Source: Rhodobacterales bacterium
Lineage (GTDB): Bacteria; Pseudomonadota; Alphaproteobacteria; Rhodobacterales; Rhodobacteraceae
Assembly: GCA_013298675.1 (NCBI GenBank)
Contig: JAAFIJ010000067.1
Coordinates: 1 to 10,464 of the forward strand
Length of the DNA stretch: 10,464 nt
Reading direction: 5' to 3'
In this document: positions 6,014-10,464 of the stretch, piece by piece
How the letters are laid out: each line of letters opens with the position of its first letter
Numbering within the stretch: the stretch's first letter is position 1
The notes under the pieces: model-generated
The model's database searches: none
What the model was told of the DNA's origin: nothing
The model's input: the letters and a program-made list of their open reading frames with translations, nothing else
Made by a program: the position numbers and the translations under genes

Positions 6014-6535
6014 ATGACCAGCTGGATGACACGTGCGTTTACTGTGGCGGTGCTTTCCTTTGGTGCAAGCGCAAGCTTGGCACAGGAATCAAGTAACCGG
6101 GTCGCAACCATGACGGATTGGAGCGTTTTCACCGAAGAAAACCCCAAGGAGTGCTGGGGTGTGTCCAGTCCAAAAGAAAGCGTGAACTCGCGCGATGGTC
6201 AGCCGGTTTCGGTGCGTCGCGGCGACATTTTGCTGTTTGTGACCTATCGCGGTGACGGCAGCGCAGGCGAGATTTCCTTTGCCGGCGGGTATCCCTTTGC
6301 AAGTGGATCAAAAGTGACCGTGCAGGTCGACGGCAATTCCTATGATCTGTTTTCTGATGGCGAATGGGCTTGGCCGGGAACCAAAGAGGACGATGCTGCG
6401 ATTCTTGCCGCACTGAAAAAGGGCTCAACCGCTTTGATCACCGGGCGCTCTGGCAAAGGCACTCAGACCGAAGACACCTTCTCGCTGCGCGGATTTACTG
6501 CCGCAATGGAAGAGGCCGCAAAGCGCTGCGGCTGA
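6014..6535 (+). CDS. IalB-family (invasion-associated locus B) exported protein
   Basis: A 173-residue precursor. Residues 1-23 form a signal peptide: basic start, hydrophobic FTVAVLSFGASA, and an SLA site with cleavage before Gln24. The mature protein begins with a TDWSVFTEENPKECWG stretch typical of the IalB family in Rhodobacteraceae, followed by RRGDILLFVTYR, GGYPFASGS, SYDLFSDGEWAWPG and FSLRGFTAAMEEAAKRC. Cys47 and Cys172 are the only mature cysteines and may form a disulfide. IalB was named in Bartonella for a role in entering red cells; in free-living marine relatives the role is unknown and probably concerns the envelope. ATG 6014 is chosen over an upstream GTG because GGAGG lies 9 nt before it. 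It is followed by a clear intrinsic terminator. Family assignment is good; function is not established. Confidence 0.8.
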   Translation: MTSWMTRAFTVAVLSFGASASLAQESSNRVATMTDWSVFTEENPKECWGVSSPKESVNSRDGQPVSVRRGDILLFVTYRGDGSAGEISFAGGYPFASGSKVTVQVDGNSYDLFSDGEWAWPGTKEDDAAILAALKKGSTALITGRSGKGTQTEDTFSLRGFTAAMEEAAKRCG

Positions 6536-6571
6536 TCTGGATGCTTGGCGTGCCGAATATAAATTGGACGG

Positions 6572-6603
6572 ACCCCCAGGACCCGGTTCCTTGGGGGTTT
6601 TTT
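6572..6603 (+). terminator. Rho-independent terminator behind ialB-like gene
   Basis: ACCCCC (6572-6577) pairs with GGGGGT (6593-6598), and the stem continues through A and GGA with TCC after a bulged T. A CCCGGT loop closes it and six T residues follow (6598-6603). It is the strongest terminator in the window. It ends only 26 nt before the cytidylyltransferase ATG, so it also lies in any leader of that gene. Confidence 0.85.
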
Positions 6604-6629
6604 CACATCTTATCGCAAAAGGAAGAACC

Positions 6630-7343
6630 ATGATCATCGGTCATATCGGCGCGCGCAAAGGGTCCAAAGGGGTTCCGGGCAAAAACTTTCGCGCAATTTG
6701 CGGCAAGCCGTTGATTGATTGGTCCCTGTCACAGTTGTTTGAAAATGCGCGGGTCGATGTGGTGGTTGTGTCCACTGACGACGAAGAGATTTATGCGCAT
6801 GGGCTGAAAATGGGAGCTTTGGACATCGGTTTGCGTCCGGCCCATCTGGCGACCGATACGGCACCGAAATGGCAGGTCTGGCAACACGCCTTGGCCGCGA
6901 CAGAGGCGCTGACGGGCCGGGCGGCCACGGCCTTTCTGGACCTTGATTGCACCTCGCCCCTGCGCTTGCCCCAAGATATCGACGGCGCGCTTGATCTGTT
7001 TGAAGCCCAGCACCCCGACATGGTGATGAGCTGCTGTGAAGCACGCAAGAACCCCTATTTCAATCTGGTTGAACCCGACGCAACTGGCGCGTTGCATGTG
7101 TCAAAGCCGCTGCCCGGCGGGGTTTGGGCGCGCCAGGATGCCCCCGTCGTCTATGAACATGTGGGTGTGGTTTACGTGGTGGACCCCACCTATTTGCGGA
7201 GTGCTGCGACCATTTATGAAGGTCGGGTCATCCCGTTCGTGCTGTCGTCGGACCGCTGCCACGACATCGACACGCCCTATGATCTGCGGTTGGTAGAGTT
7301 TTTGCTATCTGAGCAGATTCGCGAAGGCATCCGCAACCCCTGA
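6630..7343 (+). CDS. Acylneuraminate (nonulosonate) cytidylyltransferase, NeuA/LegF-like
   Basis: A 237-residue cytosolic enzyme that activates a nine-carbon sugar acid with CTP to give the CMP-sugar and pyrophosphate. The nucleotide-binding N terminus reads GARKGSKGVPGKN (residues 7-19). VVVSTDDEEI (45-54), LDLDCTSPLR (103-112), KNPYFNLVE and RQDAPVVYEHVGVVYV (168-183) follow in family order. The metal-binding DIDTPYD is at 212-218. The GSKGVPGKN form is closer to Neu/Leg enzymes than to PseF, so sialic or legionaminic acid is likelier than pseudaminic acid. The Asn usual in the YELNGAIY motif is absent (YEHVGVVY). AAGGAAG precedes ATG 6630. It is convergent with the WaaA-like pair and on the opposite strand from the NeuC-like gene. 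A matching synthase (NeuB/LegI) is not in the window. Confidence 0.9.
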   Translation: MIIGHIGARKGSKGVPGKNFRAICGKPLIDWSLSQLFENARVDVVVVSTDDEEIYAHGLKMGALDIGLRPAHLATDTAPKWQVWQHALAATEALTGRAATAFLDLDCTSPLRLPQDIDGALDLFEAQHPDMVMSCCEARKNPYFNLVEPDATGALHVSKPLPGGVWARQDAPVVYEHVGVVYVVDPTYLRSAATIYEGRVIPFVLSSDRCHDIDTPYDLRLVEFLLSEQIREGIRNP

Positions 7344-7356
7344 TCAACCCCTGATC
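7335..7356. repeat. 11-bp perfect tandem duplication across two stop codons
   Basis: AACCCCTGATC occurs twice head to tail, at 7335-7345 and 7346-7356. The first copy carries the stop TGA of the cytidylyltransferase (7341-7343). The junction TGATCA holds, on the other strand, the stop of the WaaA-like gene (7346-7344). The two stops therefore abut without a spacer. Confidence 0.9.
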
Positions 7357-8669
7357 CATGCCCGCGCCATCAAGTCGGGCAGCGCCGCCAAGGTTTTCGC
7401 GGTGCCACCCGAATGAGCCGCAAAAAACGCATCAATCGCCTGCGCGTCGGGTTGGAACCCGTTGATGAGCGCGGCCGAAAGTGCTGCCGCATCGGCAACG
7501 CTGATGGCGACCCCCGCCGTTTGCGCCTCGGCAAAAGGATATTCAATCGTGCCTGTGTGCGGCCCGGTGATGACCGGTTTGCGCAGCGCCAGCGGCTCGA
7601 TAATGTTATGCGCGCCTTTGGGGTTAAAGCCGCCACCCACGATCACCTGATCCGCCATGGCAAGGTAGAAATACATCTCACCAAGACTGTCGCCCAGCAA
7701 AACATCGACGCCGATCGGCGGTGGGGTCTTGGCCACAAGATCAGGCGCAAACACAATCGACCGCTTGGCGACGTTCAGCCCCACCTGACTCAACGCCGCT
7801 GCGACCTCTTCAAACCGTTCAGGTCGGCGCGGAACATAAATGATCAGCGGCAGGGCCAATCCGTGGCGCAGGTGATGGTCGCGCAAAGCGGCGATGGCGT
7901 GCAGATAGATCGGATCTTCACCCTCAATCGCGCTGGCGATGGTGATCAACCGCCGATGTTGCGCATTCATATCCCGCCGTGCGGCAACCCCCGCCGTGAT
8001 CAGCTGTGGCGGGATAGGTTGATCAAACCGCAACTCGCCGCTGACCACAACATTGCGCATCCCGATGGATGTGAACCGATCCGCCTGCAGTTGCGATTTC
8101 ACCAAAGCGCCCGCAAACCCCCGCATGATTTCGTGCCGCAGTTTCAGACGTGATGCGTCACGGGCCATGGATTTCACCGGGTATTGGGCATTGCACATGA
8201 AAAGCGGAACGCGGGCGGCGCGGGCCGCAAACACCATGCGTGGCCAAATCTCTATTTCCATCACCAAGCCATACTTAGGCTGAAAACTGCGGAAAAACCC
8301 TGCATAGGCCCATTTGGTTTCAAATGGCACCCAGACGACCCGCATCCGACCCAGCGCGATATCGTCGGCAAATACCCGTTCTGCTTCGCGGCGCCCGGCA
8401 GGGGTGAAATGCGTGGTGACAACAAATTCCCCACGGTCCAACAGGGCGCGGATCAACGGCACGGCGGACCGCAACTCACCCAAGCTGACGGCGTGGATCC
8501 AGACCGCCCCCGGAAGGGTGCCGCTGTACCAACCGAACCGTTCGCGCAGATGTTTGAAATAGTCAGGGTCCTTACGCCCGCGCCGCCAAAGATAGGTTAG
8601 GATGATCGGAAGCCCCGCCGTCCACAGCGCTGACCAAAACCATAGGAACAAGCGCAGCGGCAGGGTCAT
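7344..8669 (-). CDS. Kdo-transferase (WaaA/KdtA) family glycosyltransferase, copy 1
   Basis: A 441-residue inner-membrane-associated glycosyltransferase of the family that moves Kdo from CMP-Kdo to lipid A precursors. A hydrophobic anchor covers residues 4-28, followed by HLRERFG. IHAVSLGE (58-65) carries the expected catalytic base Glu65. EIEIWP (138-143), the SGELRFD motif at 210-216, VPRRPERFEEV (279-289), LLGDSLGEM (324-332) and GAHNIIEP (352-359) with TGPH (368-371) mark the CMP-binding C-terminal domain. Several positions differ from E. coli WaaA as I recall it: PRRPER for PRHPER, GAHNIIE for GGHNPLE, and NAQYP for NARLS. The substrate may therefore differ. ATG 8669 overlaps the stop of the preceding paralogue as ATGA, and GGAG lies 7 nt upstream. 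The gene ends against the cytidylyltransferase. The family is certain; donor and acceptor are not. Confidence 0.9.
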   Translation of the reverse strand: MTLPLRLFLWFWSALWTAGLPIILTYLWRRGRKDPDYFKHLRERFGWYSGTLPGAVWIHAVSLGELRSAVPLIRALLDRGEFVVTTHFTPAGRREAERVFADDIALGRMRVVWVPFETKWAYAGFFRSFQPKYGLVMEIEIWPRMVFAARAARVPLFMCNAQYPVKSMARDASRLKLRHEIMRGFAGALVKSQLQADRFTSIGMRNVVVSGELRFDQPIPPQLITAGVAARRDMNAQHRRLITIASAIEGEDPIYLHAIAALRDHHLRHGLALPLIIYVPRRPERFEEVAAALSQVGLNVAKRSIVFAPDLVAKTPPPIGVDVLLGDSLGEMYFYLAMADQVIVGGGFNPKGAHNIIEPLALRKPVITGPHTGTIEYPFAEAQTAGVAISVADAAALSAALINGFQPDAQAIDAFFAAHSGGTAKTLAALPDLMARAWIRG

Positions 8670-9901
8670 GTCGGCGCTCCGATCAACGCGAGCAAGTCAG
8701 CGGCAAGATCGTCCAGTGACAGCTGCGCCTCGGCCACCAAACGCGTTGCTTGCGTGGTCAGCGCTGCGGCGTCCAGCGTGGCAATTGTTGAGCCCAGCTG
8801 CCCCGCATCCACCCTGATCGCGGCACCCGCGGTGTGCAAAAGTGCATAATCGGCGACAAAGTTGTGCACGTCGGGGCCATGCACAACCGCTGCACCAAGG
8901 ATCGCCGGTTCCCACGGGTTGTGCCCGCCGATAGCGTCAAACCCGCCACCAACAAAGGCCACTTGGGCCAGACGGTACCAAAGGCCCAACTCACCATAGC
9001 TGTCGGCCAAGTACACATGATCATCTGCGCTTGGCATACCGCCAGTGCTTTGCTGCGCATATCGAAGACCTGCCTGCGCGAGCTTGGCCGCGACCTCTGC
9101 TGCCCGCGCCGCGTCGCGCGGCACAAGGACCAGCAGCCAATCTGTCAGCGATGCTTGGGCGGCAATCGCCTCTGCCTCATCCCCCGCATGGCTAGAGGCC
9201 GCGACCCAGACTCGTCGCGACCCAATCAGGCGTTGCATTTGGGCAAGTCGGGCCGCATCGACGGCCAGCGCTGATGCAGCCGGTTTCAACGAACCGCTGA
9301 CCTTTGCCGCCCGCGCACCCAGTTGCATCAGCCGCTTGGCGGTAGCAGGGTCTTGCGCGGTTATCAGCGACATGCGCGTCAAGATATCGCGAAACACCCC
9401 CTTGGCACGCTGTTTGCGGGCAAAGCTTTGCGCAGTGATCCGACCATTGACCAAAGCAATCGGAATTCCGCGCGCGTAGGTCTGCACGATCATACCTGGC
9501 CAAACCTCTTGTTCGGCCCAAACAGAAAGATCCGGCCGCCAATGGTCCAAAAACCGCATCACATAGCCCGGCGCGTCAAGCGGCAAGAATTGATGCTGGG
9601 TGCGCGCTGGCAGGTTGTCCGCAATGACCTGACCAGAGGTGCGCGACGACGAGGTGATCAGAAAATTCAACGCCGGATCACGCCGCGCAATTGCATCAAT
9701 CAGCCCGCGCAGCGCCAGCACTTCGCCCAGACCAACCGCATGCAACCAGATCAGGCGCCCCTTAGGGCGCGCGGCGCTGGCACGCCCCAGTTTTTCAGTC
9801 CACCGTGTCGGATGCTCTTTCCCACGCGCCCGACGCCGTTTCAGATGGGTGCTTGCGATCAAAGGGATGAGACAACGGGCAACAAGATAGCCCCGCGTCA
9901 T
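8666..9901 (-). CDS. Kdo-transferase (WaaA/KdtA) family glycosyltransferase, copy 2 (divergent paralogue)
   Basis: A 411-residue relative of the next gene with the same two-domain GT-B plan. It has a hydrophobic N-terminal segment (residues 4-17), RWTEKLG, LHAVGLGE (53-60) with catalytic Glu60, VWAEQEVWPG (127-136), VNGRITAQSF, SGSLKPAA (202-209), AASSHAGDE, VPRDAARAAEV, LADSYGEL (298-305), AFVGGGF and GGHNPWEP (325-332). It keeps GGHNP but has PRDA where PRHP is usual and HGPD where GPH is usual. It is therefore divergent in other places than copy 1. The start is unclear: ATG 9901 gives the family-like N terminus but has no good ribosome binding site. GTG 9916 or TTG 9940 would add a few residues, and a start so close to the NeuC-like stop (9933) suggests coupled translation. 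A second Kdo transfer or transfer of a nonulosonic acid are both possible. Confidence 0.88.
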   Translation of the reverse strand: MTRGYLVARCLIPLIASTHLKRRRARGKEHPTRWTEKLGRASAARPKGRLIWLHAVGLGEVLALRGLIDAIARRDPALNFLITSSSRTSGQVIADNLPARTQHQFLPLDAPGYVMRFLDHWRPDLSVWAEQEVWPGMIVQTYARGIPIALVNGRITAQSFARKQRAKGVFRDILTRMSLITAQDPATAKRLMQLGARAAKVSGSLKPAASALAVDAARLAQMQRLIGSRRVWVAASSHAGDEAEAIAAQASLTDWLLVLVPRDAARAAEVAAKLAQAGLRYAQQSTGGMPSADDHVYLADSYGELGLWYRLAQVAFVGGGFDAIGGHNPWEPAILGAAVVHGPDVHNFVADYALLHTAGAAIRVDAGQLGSTIATLDAAALTTQATRLVAEAQLSLDDLAADLLALIGAPT

Positions 9902-9932
9902 AAGGCCAAGGCCCACTGCGATTGGCGGGTGA

Positions 9933-10464
9933 TCAGCCAAGGTCTTGGAACGCTTTTTGCAACCCTTGCGCCCAAAAGGCAGGGTCGGCCAAGGTTTGCG
10001 CAAACCTGTCAGCAGCGCGCCCCTCACCAAAACCACTATGCGGGGCGTTGCGCTGTCCCCAGCGGGTGGTCAAAAACTGCGCGATGGTCGCCTGATCGCC
10101 GGCGGCACAGGCCACAACCGTCGCTGCCTGCGCGCGGTTGGTTTGCCGCGTGCCGATATCAAGCGAAGGCAGTCCCAAAAACGGTGCCTCACGCACGCCG
10201 GCGCTGGAATTGCCAATCATGCAGGCCGCGTCTTTCATCAGCTGTGAAAAATGCGCAAAGCGCATCGACGGGATGATCCTGAACCGCGCCTCTGGCAACC
10301 CGTTTAAAACGGCGAAAATGTCTTCGGACCCCGGATCGTTGTTTGGCGCGATCACCACAAAGTTGCGATTCGACGCGACAAGGGCCGCAAACAACTGCTG
10401 CGCCTGCACGCCCATTGTCGCCTGTTCCGAGGTGACCGGGTGAAACACGACGATGCCAAAATCG
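9933..10464 (-). CDS. Hydrolysing UDP-N-acetylglucosamine 2-epimerase (NeuC/LegG-like), C-terminal part; runs off right edge
   Basis: About 177 C-terminal residues are visible and the frame is open to the window edge, so the 5' end lies beyond it. The family splits UDP-GlcNAc, or a bacillosamine analogue, into UDP and the 2-epimer sugar that feeds nonulosonate synthesis. The visible part has FHPVTSE, APNNDPGSEDIF, a SMRFAHFSQLM helix, then GNSSAGVREAPFLGLPSLDI with GTRQTNR, the UDP-binding and catalytic-site region of NeuC-type epimerases. It is first in a minus-strand unit with the two WaaA-like genes, 31 bp before the likely start of the first. A GTG near 10448 lies inside conserved sequence and is not the true start. 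NeuC and LegG cannot be told apart from this portion. Confidence 0.9.
   Translation of the reverse strand, partial: DFGIVVFHPVTSEQATMGVQAQQLFAALVASNRNFVVIAPNNDPGSEDIFAVLNGLPEARFRIIPSMRFAHFSQLMKDAACMIGNSSAGVREAPFLGLPSLDIGTRQTNRAQAATVVACAAGDQATIAQFLTTRWGQRNAPHSGFGEGRAADRFAQTLADPAFWAQGLQKAFQDLG

Noticed and set aside
7413..8153. 246-codon plus-strand open frame
   Set aside because: It is antisense to WaaA-like copy 1, with no recognisable domain and an Arg/Asp/Gln-rich composition.
9323..10276. 317-codon plus-strand open frame
   Set aside because: It lies opposite the well-supported WaaA-like copy 2 and NeuC-like genes and has shadow-type composition.
1..10464. CRISPR arrays, tRNA genes, insertion sequences, prophage or defence islands
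   Set aside because: No spaced repeats, cloverleaf-like sequence, transposase or integrase motifs, or known defence-domain proteins were seen; gene composition looks uniform.

Overview
The window looks like chromosome of an alphaproteobacterium, most likely a Rhodobacteraceae/Roseobacter-group marine bacterium. This rests on the high G+C, strongly GC-biased third codon positions, a DUF2794 protein, an IalB-family exported protein, a Rhizobium etli-type asparaginase, and a leucyl aminopeptidase-NlpC/P60 gene pair. No tRNA, rRNA, CRISPR array, insertion sequence or phage gene is visible. The assignment is inferred from protein families; no search was run.

Layout. (1) 1-1429, minus strand: a beta-class carbonic anhydrase followed by a class III aminotransferase that runs off the left edge, probably one transcript. 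(2) 1574-4236, plus strand: a small protein with a degenerate histidine-phosphotransfer (Hpt) fold, an M17 leucyl aminopeptidase, and a cytosolic SH3-NlpC/P60 cysteine peptidase whose GTG start overlaps the aminopeptidase stop by one base. The last two could degrade recycled murein peptides. (3) 4249-4596, minus: a DUF2794 protein, convergent with group 2. (4) 4597-4852: a gene-poor gap with a 25-bp palindrome, promoter-like elements, a structured stretch and a strong hairpin whose T-rich side points along the plus strand. This is a candidate small-RNA gene. (5) 4853-5845, minus: asparaginase. (6) 6014-6535, plus: a secreted IalB-like protein with a terminator behind it. (7) 6630-7343, plus: a CMP-nonulosonate (sialic/legionaminic-type) cytidylyltransferase. 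(8) 7344-10464, minus: a hydrolysing UDP-GlcNAc 2-epimerase of the NeuC type, cut by the right edge, then two consecutive, mutually divergent Kdo-transferase-family glycosyltransferases that overlap by an ATGA.

The right third is the most interesting part. NeuC makes the N-acetylhexosamine precursor, a synthase outside the window would make the nonulosonate, and NeuA would activate it with CMP. Two WaaA-like enzymes, members of a family that uses the related donor CMP-Kdo, sit in the same locus. They may transfer Kdo or the nonulosonic acid onto a surface glycan, and both depart from the usual WaaA motifs. The convergent pair neuA/waaA-like ends in directly abutting TGA codons inside a perfect 11-bp tandem duplication.
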